DNA of 64,000 nt from Calonectria ilicicola (GCA_020809705.1 CP085826.1:6448001-6512000); one strand, 5' to 3'; positions 11,885 to 22,946 are shown, counted from the first letter of the stretch. Translations and numbers: made by a program. The notes: a model not told the origin generated them from the sequence alone.

Positions 11885-14088
11885 ATGAAGTTCTTCGGCA
11901 ACAAGAAGACGTCGTCCAAGCAGCCTGACGCCGACCCAAGCATTGATGATCGGTCCCGCGACGACCTGTCGCAGCAGCAGCCTTTCTCGGAGCCTCCTTC
12001 TCCTTCCAGGTCCCCAACCAAGCCTTCGTCTCACAAGTCTACACGAAAGTCATCTCGGCCTTCGTCCTACGTAGACGCCAACAAGTCATCAACGCGCAAC
12101 TCAAGGCTCTCACGGCACTCAACAGACCCAGGCAACTCGTCGCGCCGGGCCAAGCACGACCACGACCCCGATACACATCCTTTGAACCTACCTCCCGAGG
12201 AACGCAACAAGCGCCTTTCCGACCTCAACATGAGTAGCAATCCCATGGATGTTGACCCCAAGCCCGTGAACGGTGCCAACAGGGCCTCTACCCCGCCCAA
12301 CGCCCAAACCAACTTCTCGGTTCCCATCCCCAACGGTACCACCCATGACGAGGCTCCCGCTCCTCCCCCTCACAAGTCCAACCCGTCCAGCCCGACTCCC
12401 ACCCCGCGTGACGATGCCGAGTCTTACAAGGCTGCCGGAAACCGCTTCTTCAAGGACAAGAACTACGCCAAGGCCATTGAGCAGTACAGCAAAGGTACAG
12501 TTTATGCAAATACCACACACCAGTGCCCTTCTCTCCGTTACCTATCGCCGCTTTTATTGTCTTCTTCGTGACCTTATCATGCTGACTGAATTGTCCACTT
12601 TGCAGCGGTCGACTTGTTCCCTTTCTCTTCTACCTATCTAGGCAACAGAGCTGCTGCTTACATGTCCAATGGCCAATATGAGCTTGCTCTCGAAGACTGC
12701 TCCCGTGCTGCTGATATGGACCCCCAAAATGCCAAGATCCTGTTGCGTCTGGCTCGTATCTACACAGCCCTCGGTCGACCCGAGGAGGCGATGATCACAT
12801 TTAACCGCATCAACCCTCCTCCGTCTGCCAAGGACACTTCTCCCGCTAAGGAGATGTTGCACCATGTTACCTCTGCCCGGCAGACCCTTGAGCGGGGCTC
12901 TGCCATGTCCATGGTTCTTCACGCTCTAGACCAGGCTGAGCGCGGTCTTGGCCCTGGCGTTAGCAAGCCCCGTAAGTGGCAGCTCATGCGTGGAGAGGCC
13001 TACCTCAAGATGGGGCGGGAGAACACCCTTGGCGAGGCCATGAATATTGCCATGCAGTTGCTGCGAAGTAACAGCCAGGACCCTGAGGCGTTGGTGCTGC
13101 GAGGTCGTGCGCACTATGGCCAAGGCGAGAATGAGAAGGCTATCCAGCTATTCCGAATGGCCTGCAGCTGCGACCCTGATTTCCGAGACGCCGTCAAGTG
13201 GTTAAGGGTTGTCCAGAAGCTTGACCGCATGAAGGAGGAAGGTAACATTGCATTCAAGTCCGGCCGCCTCCAGGAAGCCATCCAAAAGTACAGTGAAGCC
13301 CTTGAGATTGACTCAGCCAACAAGACCATGAATGCCAAGCTTCTTCAAAACCGTGCCCAATGCCGTATCAAGCTGAAGGAGTACGAGGAGGCCATCGCCG
13401 ACTGCGAGCGTGCCATTAGCCTCGATCCAAGCTATATTAAGGCCCGAAAGGCCAAGGCCAATGCCACTGGTCTGGCTGGCAGATGGGAGGATGCAGTCAA
13501 GGAGTGGAAGGCCATCCGCGAGGCTGATCCTGAGGACCGCACCATCATCAACGAGATTCGCAAGGCTGAGCTGGAGTTCAAGAAGTCTCAGCGAAAGGAC
13601 TACTACAAGATGCTCGGCATTGAGAAGACAGCTGATGCCAACGAGATTAAGCGAGCCTATCGCAAGATGGCCGTTAAGCTGCACCCTGACAAGAACCCCG
13701 GTGATCCTCATGCGGAAGATAAGTTCAAGGACATGCAAGAGGCATATGAGACTCTGAGCGACCCTGAGTAAGTTTTCTTTTTATTTGCCTCTGCTACTGC
13801 AAATCAACATGTGCTAATGCCTTTTACAGAAAGCGAGCCCGTTATGACAATGGCGACGACCTCATTGACCCCAACGATATGTTTGGCGGTGGTGGCATGG
13901 GCGGCGGCATGGGAGGCATTGACCCTGAAATCCTCTTCAGCATGATGGGAGGCCAACAGGGCTTTGGCGGCGGCGGCGGTGGCTTCCGCTCTGGTGGCGG
14001 AGGCTTCCCTGGCGGTGCAAGCTTCAACTTTGGCGGTGATGGCCGTCAACGTGGAGGCTTCCACAATGGTAACTTCAACTTTTCGTGA
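11885..14088 (+). CDS. TPR and J-domain co-chaperone (DNAJC7/TPR2-like)
   Basis: Predicted cytosolic Hsp70/Hsp90 co-chaperone that passes clients between the two chaperones. Exons 11885-12494, 12606-13767 and 13830-14088 give 676 aa. A Ser/Pro-rich disordered N-terminus (about residues 1-180) is followed by tetratricopeptide repeats (about 180-540, starting [20 protein letters not shown]). A J domain (about 545-610) carries the HPD tripeptide in [13 protein letters not shown] Gly-rich tail ends in NFNFS. The second splice rebuilds [13 protein letters not shown], the normal J-domain end. Oddity: after the TGA at 14086-14088 the same frame stays open for 111 codons, encoding an acidic stretch and a hydrophobic segment (next entry and findings). 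The start codon is the first ATG before conserved coding sequence. The gene is convergent with Med10. Confidence 0.93.
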
Positions 14089-14424
14089 CAACCCGATACA
14101 GACGAAGAAGATGAAGAGGATGACGAGGATGATGACTGGGATGACGAAGAAGGTGATTGGGATGACGAGGACGTGGCCTCTGCTGATGAGGGCACTGTGC
14201 CACGGAGCGCTCCTGGAAGCAAATTACGAGACCAGGTCGATGAGCGGCGTGAAAGTCGCGATCGGCTGGTCGATACGGTTCGGCGGTATGGTACGGTGGT
14301 CCTGGCAGCGGCCGTCTTGCTTCCGGCGCAGCTCGCAATTTTGGCTCTCGTGGGGATCACATTTGTATACATATGCATGCGTTACGTCTGGCCCCGTGGC
14401 ATGAGCAGATTGCCAACGGGATAG
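14089..14424 (+). other. In-frame open extension downstream of the co-chaperone stop
   Basis: Directly after the TGA the co-chaperone frame continues for 111 sense codons to a TAG at 14422-14424. It encodes about 24 residues made almost only of Asp/Glu with two Trp, then a charged helix-like part (SKLRDQVDERRESRDRLVD). A strongly hydrophobic segment of about 25 residues (VVLAAAVLLPAQLAILALVG, then ITFVYICM) and a short RYVWPRGMSRLPTG tail follow. This reads like a tail-anchor region. It could be reached by TGA readthrough or by an unannotated in-frame intron (14069-14101, 33 nt, or 14051-14101, 51 nt) that would remove the TGA. It may instead be a chance open frame in the 3' UTR. Confidence 0.4.
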
Positions 14425-15257
14425 GCGTGCTGAACACATTCTCACGACATGTTGCTCGCACACTCTACAAAATATGACATTGCAACGGCGTTTATCGGGG
14501 TCTAGAGAGCGAACCAGGGCGGGGGGCCGGAAGGAATTCGGGTATTGACATTGGGCACAGGCTCGCGCCCTGGGAGGAGCTGTGCTAGGGTTTTCCGGAG
14601 GAGAGAAGCCTGAGTTTTTTTTTTGGGGCATGCTCACGTAGACTGGTTCCTTGGCTGGATTGTATGGCATGAAAGTTGTCAAGGTAATAGAGGGTTTTCC
14701 TGGAAATATATAAGCACCGGATCCTTTTCACCCAAGTTCACTTTGGTTGCCCAGATGATATTGATGTGTATGCATTGAATAATAGTAACGAGCATGGTTA
14801 ATCCTTCTTCGCAGGGTGATCAAGTTGTAGAAATAAGTAGTATGACTGCGGCTAACATTGATTTAATTGTGTCTTCAATTTACGGGTTCAATTCAATGTT
14901 GACCAAAAAAACACTTTGCCTCCCAATCCAGCATCCAGTGCTGACATTGTATAATCTATTCAACGCCCTCAACGTGAGATATAGTTAGGCAGGTAGATGT
15001 TGCCCATTGTGCTTCATGTTGTATTCCTATGTTTCTCGCTCTCCAGAGACAGTTCTTGGTGGTAAGAAGGCAAGATTGGGCCAGAATAAAATCGATCTGC
15101 GCCACCAAAAAGAGGTGTAACGGATACACCAAAACTGGTTCAGGCAATAAGGCAAAATGCAACAACACTCCTTTGGGAGACCATGCTCGCAACACGAGCG
15201 GCGCCGTCGTAATCTCATTCCGTCATTAGTCATTCCATGTTCCATCTGTCCTCCTGC
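14425..15257. other. Convergent intergenic region, J-domain gene and Med10
   Basis: Presumed 3' UTRs of two convergent genes. AT-rich in its second half. No gene recognised. Confidence 0.45.
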
Positions 15258-15909
15258 TCAACCCGATGTGCCGGGTGCCGAGCCACTCGCTCCAGCTGAA
15301 GGCGCCGGTCCATCTGCGGGTGGCACGCCATTGCGCTCCGTCGAGCGGTACGGCGGGGTGCCGCCGGTGGCCTCGACAACGTGGGCGACGTCCTCGCGCA
15401 GCTCAGGCATGGCGGCCGTCATCTGCTCGGCCAGAACGTCGCGAAAGTCTCCAAAGGCGTGGAGCTTACCGCGCATGAGCTGGTTGCCGCGTCGCACGAG
15501 CTCGACAAACTCGCGGGTGTAGATGTCCGGGTTGCGGCCGTTGTCGACGTACTCGAGCAGCTCGGGCGGGACAGAGGGGAGATTGTTTGGCGGCGATGCC
15601 GAGGTGTGCAACGTCTTGAGAGAGCGGGAGAGGGTTTTGCTGGAGAAGGCGGGTTAGGTGGATGTAGATCCTGGAGGTGAGGAGAGAGAGACATACATTT
15701 CATTGCTCAAAACATCTCTGCTGGAACGTCCCATGGAGTCGTAGGTGGAGACTTGAACCATGACCTGGTACAGGTCCTGGATAATGTCCTTGAGCTGCTC
15801 TGCAAGGGGAGTTAGCATGAGGAGACGGGTATAGCCAGGAGGAGGCAGAAGGGATGGGGAAAATCGTACGCTCGAGGAGGTTGTGATCGACGTGGTCAAC
15901 GGGCGCCAT
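15258..15909 (-). CDS. MED10: Mediator complex subunit 10 (Med10/Nut2)
   Basis: Middle-module subunit of Mediator, which links activators to RNA polymerase II. Three minus-strand exons: 15870-15909, 15697-15799 and 15258-15639, giving 174 aa. The model rebuilds the family core. MAPVDHVDHNLLE leads into QLKDIIQDLYQVMVQVSTYD (the Nut2 helix), then SNEIKTLSRSLKTLHTSA, LPSVPPELLEYVDNGRNPD and IYTREFVELVRRGNQLMRGK. A Pro/Ala-rich tail of about 30 residues ends the protein. The introns are 70 nt (15800-15869) and 57 nt (15640-15696), and both phases match. Upstream long frames in this interval come from reading through the introns and are not genes. Confidence 0.95.
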
Positions 15910-16429
15910 GGTGAGCAATTCGGGCTGCTTGTGGTGTGTGTGGAAGGGAATGAGACGAGGCTTGGGATTGACGTTGTCGCAAGGCTGAAGGAAGAGAAAT
16001 GGAGAAAGAGAAGGCGGGTGTGGGGTCCGTGTGCGAAGCCACTTGGCCTCGGGCCCATATTTATGTAGCACCTGCCAACACTTGTTAGTGAATCAAGAAT
16101 GTATCAAACCACAGAATATCAACTTGGAAGAATCCAACTCTAAATTAACTTGGGTTTAAATATTAAGGTTGGGATTTTGTGGTTGTTTTCTTTTTTTTTT
16201 TTTTTTTCTTTCTTATATCTACGGTTTCGACCGACTTCATATCGTCTTGAATCCCCCCCATTCATCGACTTGATACCTCCACTACGTCACAAATAACCAG
16301 GAGACGATGTCAAGCAAGATCTTTGAGTTTAAACTTGTAGTATTCATCATAAAAAGAGAGTATCAGGTCTTCATTATTATTGATACAAAACGCCCATGGT
16401 CATTCATCCGCGCCACCTCAGTGTACAAC
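15910..16429. other. Intergenic region with poly-T tract
   Basis: Med10 promoter plus the 3' end of the DDR48-like gene. It contains a T run of about 18 interrupted by a few C near 16191-16216. No gene seen. Confidence 0.45.
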
Positions 16430-17689
16430 TTAGTCGTCGTTGTTGTTCCTGCCGCCCATCCTCTCATGGAGCTTGTTGCTAACAAAGTCACCGGCCTTGC
16501 CAACCAGGTTGTCAACAAAGTCATTCTTCTTGTTCGAGCCTGAGTAGCTATCAGAAGCGCCGTAGCTACTATCATTGTTGCCCGAGCCATAGCTTCCAGA
16601 GTTCTTGGAAGAGCCGTAGCTGTTGTCGTCATCGTTTCGGCCGGAGGATCCAAAACCACCTGAGGAGGTCTTATTGGACGATCCATAGCTGTTATCGTCA
16701 TCGTTTCGGTTGGAGGATCCATAGCTACCCGAAGAGGTCTTGTTTGACGACCCATAGCTATTGTCATCATCGTTGCGGTTAGAAGAACCATAGCTTCCGG
16801 AAGAAGTCTTGTTGGACGAGCCATAGCTATTGTCATCATCATTGCGGTTAGAACCATAGCTGCCTGAAGAAGTCTTGTTGGAGGATCCATAGCTGTCATC
16901 ATCGTCATTGCGATTGGAAGAGCCATAAGTGTTGGAAGACGACTTATTGGAGGATCCATAGCTATCGTCGTTATCACCATAGCCGCCAGACGACTTCTTA
17001 GATGATCCATAGCTATCGTCGTTGTCATCGCGGTTGGAAGAGCCATAAGTGTTGGAAGGCGACTTGTTAGATGAGCCATAGCTATCGTCATTGCGGTTGG
17101 AAGAACCGTAGGCGCCCGAAGAAGACTTGTTGGATGAGCCGTAGCTGTTGTCATCATCGTTTCGGCTGGAACCATATCCACCTGAAGAGGTCTTGTTGGA
17201 CGATCCATAGCTGTTGTCATCATCGTTGCGATTAGAAGAATTATAGCCGCCAGACTTGTTGGAAGAACCCTATTACAAGGTCAGCAGAGTTTCGCCAAAC
17301 ATTTCTAGATATAACTTACATAGCTGTCGTTATCATTGCGAGAGCTTCCATAAGAGTCGTTATTGGAGGAGCCCTGCCACATTGTTAACAAAACCTCGTG
17401 AGATGGGGTGGTTAATGGAAATCAGCTTACATAGGTGTTCTTGTTGCTTGAGCCGTAGCTATCATTGTCATTGTCGCGGCGGCCGGAGCCCTAACAGAGT
17501 GTGAGTGGGGACATTCGGTGTTCAATATTGGAGCAACATACGTAGCTGTCGTTATCGTTGCGAGAAGACCCGTAAGAGTCGTCGTTGTCACGACGGCTGG
17601 AGCCCTGTTCAGAGTATTAGCGCATGTTGGTTTTGAGTTCAGCCAAAGCCAAGACATACGTAGCTGTTGTCGTTGTCGTTGTAGGACAT
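16430..17689 (-). CDS. DDR48: DDR48-like stress protein of SYGSS/N repeats
   Basis: Very hydrophilic repeat protein resembling yeast Ddr48, which accumulates after DNA damage and heat or osmotic stress; its molecular role is not well defined. Five exons from the minus strand: 17660-17689, 17542-17604, 17431-17490, 17320-17373 and 16430-17269, giving 348 aa. Almost the whole chain is variations on NRNDDDSYGSSNKTSSGSYG. A non-repetitive C-terminus, KKNDFVDNLVGKAGDFVSNK, follows, and the protein ends in NNNDD. No signal peptide or membrane segment. All four introns are phase 0, each following the Tyr of an (S/T)Y and preceding a GS of the next repeat. The Asp-rich, Ser/Asn/Gly/Tyr composition suggests an intrinsically disordered protein. 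Family assignment rests on the repeat pattern, so it is probable rather than certain. Confidence 0.8.
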
Positions 17690-17824
17690 AGTGAATGAGC
17701 TAGTTGACAAGATGGGATATCTGGTAGATAGGAAGGGCTTGTGATGAAGTAGTGGATGGGACTTGTTGGTGATGCGATGGCTCTGGAAGGAATGCTTGGG
17801 AAGAGGGGGGAATGGGTTTGGCTG

Positions 17825-17831
17825 TTATATA
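17825..17831 (-). promoter_or_regulatory. Candidate TATA box of the DDR48-like gene
   Basis: TATATAA on the minus strand, 136 bases upstream of the DDR48-like start codon. AGGGG tracts, which match the yeast stress element core in one orientation, occur at 17804-17808 and near 18152. Placement is suggestive only. Confidence 0.4.
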
Positions 17832-20047
17832 GAATTGCATTTGGGTTCAGGAGAGGAGATACAAGGCCTCATTCGTACCCTCCCATTACATGATGCAAGA
17901 CGCATGCCCTGTCTGGCTGCGGGCCAACAGCTTGGTCCCATCATGGCACGCCACCAGGCCAGAGGGCATGACGTGCCCGGCAGCGTGGAACAGGCATTCC
18001 ACAGTCCACACCCACATGCAAGCTGAAGCAAGCCGCCAGAAGAGGAATCGAGCGTGGCATCGGCGCGCCATAGCCGAAGCGGGTTCGTTGATGCAAAAGC
18101 TTGCAGCCTTCAGTGCCTTCTAGACCCGGAGGAGGTCCTCGCTTCGACCAGGGGGGAGTCTCGGCAGCACCGTCACCGTCAACCGTCGCGAGCCATGGAT
18201 GATTTGTGGATATGGATGGATGCACATGTCAATCAATGTCAGGATGCCAGAATTTCCCATGCCGCACCGCACGGTATGTGTGTGGTATGCGGTATGCGCC
18301 ATCATGTCCATCGTGTCCATGTGGTGGAGGCTGCACGAAAACAAGGCCCAGCACAAGCAAAGTCAATCGCTCATTGTGCCTCCCCTCGCCTTGTACCTCC
18401 TCCGCCCCAGCAGCGCAACCTGAAAAACCGGTTGGCACCCAGTCCCAATTTGCCATTTTCCTTGGTTTGCATCCATGTACAGACAGACAGAACTTGGTAG
18501 CGGATTTACCCGGTGCAACATTGCAACATGGCCAAAACCTTGTCGCCCATCTCATCGGAGTGGGAGTGAGAGTGGGAGTGCGTGGGAGGGCTCGTCATCT
18601 AGCTCCGTCTTGGCCTAAGACATGGCCCAATTGGCCCCGCCCCGCGGTGATGCGCAGAGGTGTCACCGACGTCGTCATGTACACCAACCACTGTCCAGTG
18701 TGTCCAGTCCAGTCCACGAGGAGCTGAGCAGCAATAAGCTACCGGGTCGAGCTTCCTTGGACGGCGGGGCATATGGTGCCAGCGTGGGATCGTCCGTCCC
18801 CCTCTGTCGCGATCGGCCTGAGTGGTGCATTAGCGGTGATCCACGCCACGCTAGCCTGGAAATACAAGCTCCATCGCCCAGCTTGACAGGGTCTGGCCCC
18901 CCCGCGCGCGAACCCAGCCAAGCTGATGTCCGGGAGGCTATGCTCGGGAGGGAGGGGCTGGCTTGATCGTTGGACTCGTCGTTCGAGGTCATCGTGAGTA
19001 TTAACCTGACGGTCGAGAACGAGGAAGGAGGTAGCCCACGGGTGAAACACGGCACTGGTGCGCTGAGATCAGAGATCAAATCTCAAATCCATGCCGATAC
19101 ATCCAGATCCAGACCTGGCCAGCCTAGTCCAGCGCAGGGAGCGGGCTTCTTGCTGCGCCAATAATTCATTCACTTTCTTGACGTGATTGTCCAATCTATT
19201 CCGCTTCGGACAGACGGCAAGCCATCTCTCCCACGCCTGCCCCTTTCGTCCCGTTTGGTGTTAGCCATGTCTAAGATTCTCCTTGTTGGTTGGCCGCTCC
19301 TCCTACTCTTCCAACCTCGTGATGATACAGGTCATGTCTTGGGAGGCACACTGCCCAGACTTGCTTCTTCTGCTGTGCATGCTGAGTTGGTTCCAATACA
19401 GTTCACATTCGACTCAATGTGATACACCTTTCTCACCTTGATAGCTCTTCTTCAGCATCTTTTCACGATACAAGAAATTCTGCAACACAATTATCTATTT
19501 ATGGTATATCTTGAAATCCAAACCCTCTTGCAGTCCAAGGATTTGGGATACAGCTACTGTACATTCCCGGTTACTGCTCGTTTTCTCGTCTTCCAACCAT
19601 CCAGTTGACTAGCCACACACACCTCATTGATGGCTACCTTGCCTGCATTGGTATCCACAAATTCAGCAGCTTGATTAAACCCTCACATGAAACATCAGAT
19701 TAGTGACATGCATGTACACTGCTCAAGAGTTGTGATACCTTGTTATCTCGTCCTTCATAGCAGCCGGGCGTCAGTTGCCGTCACTCCAAGCCCTAGCCAG
19801 AGAGCAGTAGCAACAGGTGTCAAGCCGGAGTATCCATTACTATGACAGATCACTGCCTATGCTTAACGGTGACCTGTTCAAAAAGAGCGCCGTTCTACAG
19901 CAGAAAGCCATTACAGCACAGGCCCAATTAATGGGCCACGGTGACATCGCACAGGCAATGTATCAAGCCTCGGCGTTGCAAACGTACCACCAACATCTTG
20001 CTAGAGGACCTTTTGACATAGCTCATGCCAGGGACATGGTCTGAAGA
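17832..20047. other. Gene-free promoter/intergenic region
   Basis: About 2.2 kb between the DDR48-like promoter and the Pex8 3' end. Open frames such as 18054-18500 plus and 18675-19079 minus overlap each other and show no known motif. It is probably regulatory DNA for the stress gene, but nothing specific can be shown. Confidence 0.45.
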
Positions 20048-22096
20048 TCACAGCCGACTTGTCCGGTCCATACCCAGAGCTCCGCTCATCATGGCAGGCT
20101 GGGCGGCTCCCATGAGGACCATTTCTCGACCTCCATGTGTTCCCCACCAAGCCACACCGATAGCTGCTCGTTCCACGTCCATCTCTCCACTGACGAGAAT
20201 ATCCACAAATCTCTTCTTAACAGGTTCCCGCAAAACTGGGTCAGCTATTTCGTTCATGGCCTGTGCAGTAATGGCAAGCCACTCTTCAACGAGGGGAAGC
20301 GGTAAGAATGGTAATGAATCAACCAGCGCAAGTGTCAGTGCGCTCTGAGCAGACATAGGGTCTTCCGGGGCGCCCGCTCGTGATAGTGCATCTGGAGTGG
20401 GCGGTAACGGGGTCGGGGAAACTGTAGTGATATACGACCGAAGCATCTCCAGCAGAGTCTCCGACATTTGAGGCTCCAATTCCGCAATCGGGAAAGGAGG
20501 AGATACAATCTGCATAACCGTTTTGAATGCCACTCGGAACTGACGAGCAGATATCTGTTCTGGGAATGATTCAAAGAGTTTGACAATATAAAAGGGGGTT
20601 ATTTGAATAGTGAGCGAACTGTGCTGAGGGCAAGAGAGTGTAGATAAAACGGCACTGTGAGCTGCCTCGAATAGTTCAATCATTGAGGGGGTCATGGTTC
20701 CCTCATGTGACAGGTAGTTTGTTGCCGGCTTGATAATTAAGGTCTCACTAGCCTCCGTAGAGAGTGTCAGAGGAAAGTGTTCGGCCAAGTTCAGATAAAA
20801 GAGATCCAGTGTTCGTTGGAGGTGATTTGTAAAAAGGGGCATATCTTCCACAGGGCGAGTCTCGTGTAAGAAGGAATAAGCAATGGCGGAATTTCTGGCA
20901 AGTATATCTATCGATGTCAAGTACGCGAAGGTGTATACCTGGAAGGCATTGTTGCCGTTTCGAGAGGAGATGAAAGAAAGGTTTCTTAGAATGTGCAATG
21001 ATTTGGCGGCAATTCCAGGAGCAGCTCTATCATTCAACATCAAGGGATCCAGTAAACTTCGAGCGGCAATAGCCTGTAGCAACGCGACGACTCCAAATAA
21101 AAGCTTTTGTAGCAGAGCCCACAAGGCCGGCCAGGTGGTCCCGAAGGTTTCGGGAGTCAGGGCAGTTGCCTCCACTGCGGGATCAATTTCGCTGAATCGA
21201 CTGTTCCTCCAAGCAGCCAATACTTTCTGGGTAAAAACTAGAAGGGTATCTTGAGCTTGAAGCACAACTCGGGTGTCGGTGGCATGCTGCACAACGAACC
21301 CTGTCAGCTTGGCAAGCGGGCCCATGTTGGCCATGATCGGCCGTTTATCCAGCTCCTGAATGAATCGGAACGAAGGGGTTGAGGGGGACCAAGCAAGCTG
21401 ATGCGTGGGAGACTCGGCAACTTCAGTAGCCATCGATACAAGAAACTGCCCTTCGCAGAAACCTTCCTCGGCAGTGATAGCCCAAACTGCCAGCGGGAGC
21501 AGTGCATTGCAATTGATGAGAGTCTTGTGATAGTCGGACAGAAGGGGGAAGGCAAAATTGAGTGCCATGATGATGGAGGCACCAGCCACCGGTCCATCTG
21601 CAAGCTGGGTTTCAAGAGCGAGGTTCGCAGCAGTCACCACAGCTGACTCCAAGGTATTCCGCAGGCTTCGCGACAGGGACCGTCGATCCTGGCCCTCCAT
21701 TCCCACCAAGACACCGGTGAGAACAAGCAAATGCTGCCACCGCCTGGATCGGTCGTCGGCGCCCTTGGCAACTGCCCGAGTCCATTCTTCGCATCCCAGA
21801 CCTCCCCCCTCGTGTGGTTTGTCGTCGTATCTCCATGCGGCCTCATACTCGTGTATACGCGTCGCGGCGCTGTTGTAGACGCTCATGACGCGCAGCGAAT
21901 TCCGGACTCCGCCCGGGTGCTGCCATATCGCCGGCGCCGTAAGCATCTGCGACGTGAGCACGCCGAGGTTCAGCGGGTTGGAAAGCTCGGTGAGGAGGTG
22001 GACGGTCGAGCCGAAAATCTGGTCCGTCTTGGCTGCATCGTGGACGTCCTGGTAGTACTGCAGCACCGTGCTGAGAAGTCTGTTGTTGGGAGGCAT
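20048..22096 (-). CDS. PEX8: Peroxin Pex8-like peroxisomal import protein
   Basis: A 682-aa protein in one uninterrupted frame, predicted as the intraperoxisomal peroxin that links docking and RING complexes of the matrix-protein importer. In filamentous fungi this family has also been labelled Pex17. The N-terminus (LLSTVLQYYQDVHD, then TDQIFGSTVHLLTELSNPLN) matches the family as I recall it. The chain is mostly helical with many Leu and no clear signal peptide. It ends in Ser-Arg-Leu, a peroxisomal targeting signal type 1, as Pex8 proteins do. The lack of introns over 2 kb contrasts with most neighbours. It is divergent from the TMEM170 gene with 368 bases between start codons. Family call probable; the PTS1 is directly visible. 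Confidence 0.85.
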   Translation of the reverse strand: MPPNNRLLSTVLQYYQDVHDAAKTDQIFGSTVHLLTELSNPLNLGVLTSQMLTAPAIWQHPGGVRNSLRVMSVYNSAATRIHEYEAAWRYDDKPHEGGGLGCEEWTRAVAKGADDRSRRWQHLLVLTGVLVGMEGQDRRSLSRSLRNTLESAVVTAANLALETQLADGPVAGASIIMALNFAFPLLSDYHKTLINCNALLPLAVWAITAEEGFCEGQFLVSMATEVAESPTHQLAWSPSTPSFRFIQELDKRPIMANMGPLAKLTGFVVQHATDTRVVLQAQDTLLVFTQKVLAAWRNSRFSEIDPAVEATALTPETFGTTWPALWALLQKLLFGVVALLQAIAARSLLDPLMLNDRAAPGIAAKSLHILRNLSFISSRNGNNAFQVYTFAYLTSIDILARNSAIAYSFLHETRPVEDMPLFTNHLQRTLDLFYLNLAEHFPLTLSTEASETLIIKPATNYLSHEGTMTPSMIELFEAAHSAVLSTLSCPQHSSLTIQITPFYIVKLFESFPEQISARQFRVAFKTVMQIVSPPFPIAELEPQMSETLLEMLRSYITTVSPTPLPPTPDALSRAGAPEDPMSAQSALTLALVDSLPFLPLPLVEEWLAITAQAMNEIADPVLREPVKKRFVDILVSGEMDVERAAIGVAWWGTHGGREMVLMGAAQPAMMSGALGMDRTSRL

Positions 22097-22464
22097 GGCG
22101 GCTCGTCCGCTGCGATCGCTGTGCCGCGCAACCGCTGTGGTGAGGGATGGTGAAGCTGATGTGTTGCGTGCGGTTGGAGGTTCGGGATTGTCGCCGTGGT
22201 TCGCGCTGGCGATTCACGAGCTTTTGCCGAGGCCCCGATGACGTTCCTGGGAAGGCCCCCCGGAACCCCGGCGCATTGTCCACGGCTAATTTAGCACACC
22301 CCCTGTCGCCAAATCCACCACCCCATCGCCGTCGCAACTGAGCCTGCGACATGACATGTCGCCAACGTAAACATCGACAGCTGCACTTCTCATGATGGCA
22401 CGGTACGCAGAGCAGCACCCATGACTCTATCCCGCGACCTTCAAAACTAACAAGATTCTCGCAG
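22097..22464. other. Shared divergent promoter, Pex8 and TMEM170
   Basis: 368 bases between the two start codons. On the plus strand it appears to hold a 5'-UTR intron at 22403-22464 (GTACGC donor, ACTAAC branch site, GCAG acceptor) ending directly before the TMEM170 ATG. A short upstream ORF begins at 22392. Confidence 0.6.
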
Positions 22465-22946
22465 ATGAAGTTCCGGAACGAGCCGCCGTCGAATTACCAC
22501 ACTCCGCGCTTCCCATCCCTTAACGTCGAGACCCTATATGACACCACCACCGACAAGCGCTTCACACTTTACTATGTGTTGGATGTCTGGCGCTTCACCC
22601 TGATATGGACGCTCATTCTTTACGCCGTGTTCCACATGGGCGCGGTTTTGGTCGCCATGTTCACCCACGGCTGGAAGAAGTCGTCCTGGAAGTACCTCTG
22701 GGCCGTGCCAGTCGTGTACCTCGTCATGGCTGGTCTCGAAGCCGTCATGGCAGGTAGTGTTGTCGGATTAGTGTCAGTATACCCCCATATTCTCCCGATC
22801 AAAGGCTTCTCTAATGCGGATCTAGATTGGGCGCCGTCTACTCTGCCGGATACTACGAGATGAATACGTGGATACCCTGTACTTGGGGGTTCATCAACGT
22901 CTTGGTGCTTATTATTTCATCATTCTCCATTCAGGGTGGACTTTAG
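22465..22946 (+). CDS. TMEM170-family integral membrane protein
   Basis: Small membrane protein of 142 aa from exons 22465-22772 and 22826-22946 (53-nt intron; join rebuilds VVGLVLGAVYSAGYYEM). Three hydrophobic stretches are visible: WRFTLIWTLILYAVFHMGAV, the segment around YLWAVPVVYLVMAGLEAVMA, and a last one around WGFINVLVLIISSFSI; the middle region may cross twice. The layout fits the TMEM170 family. Vertebrate TMEM170A has been linked to ER-sheet and nuclear-envelope shape; a similar role here is inference. The ATG follows a splice acceptor immediately. No in-frame upstream ATG survives splicing, which supports this start. Confidence 0.8.

Noticed and set aside
16363..17223. 286-codon frame on the same strand as the DDR48-like gene but in another frame
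   Set aside because: The repeat lacks stops in this frame too, giving Met/Thr-rich nonsense (MTTTAMDRP-like units). The SYGSS frame continues through four matching splice sites and has a known repeat family.
16430..17269. Regular short repeats that might suggest a CRISPR array
   Set aside because: They are in-frame coding repeats of variable length in a eukaryotic gene, without identical repeats or unique spacers.
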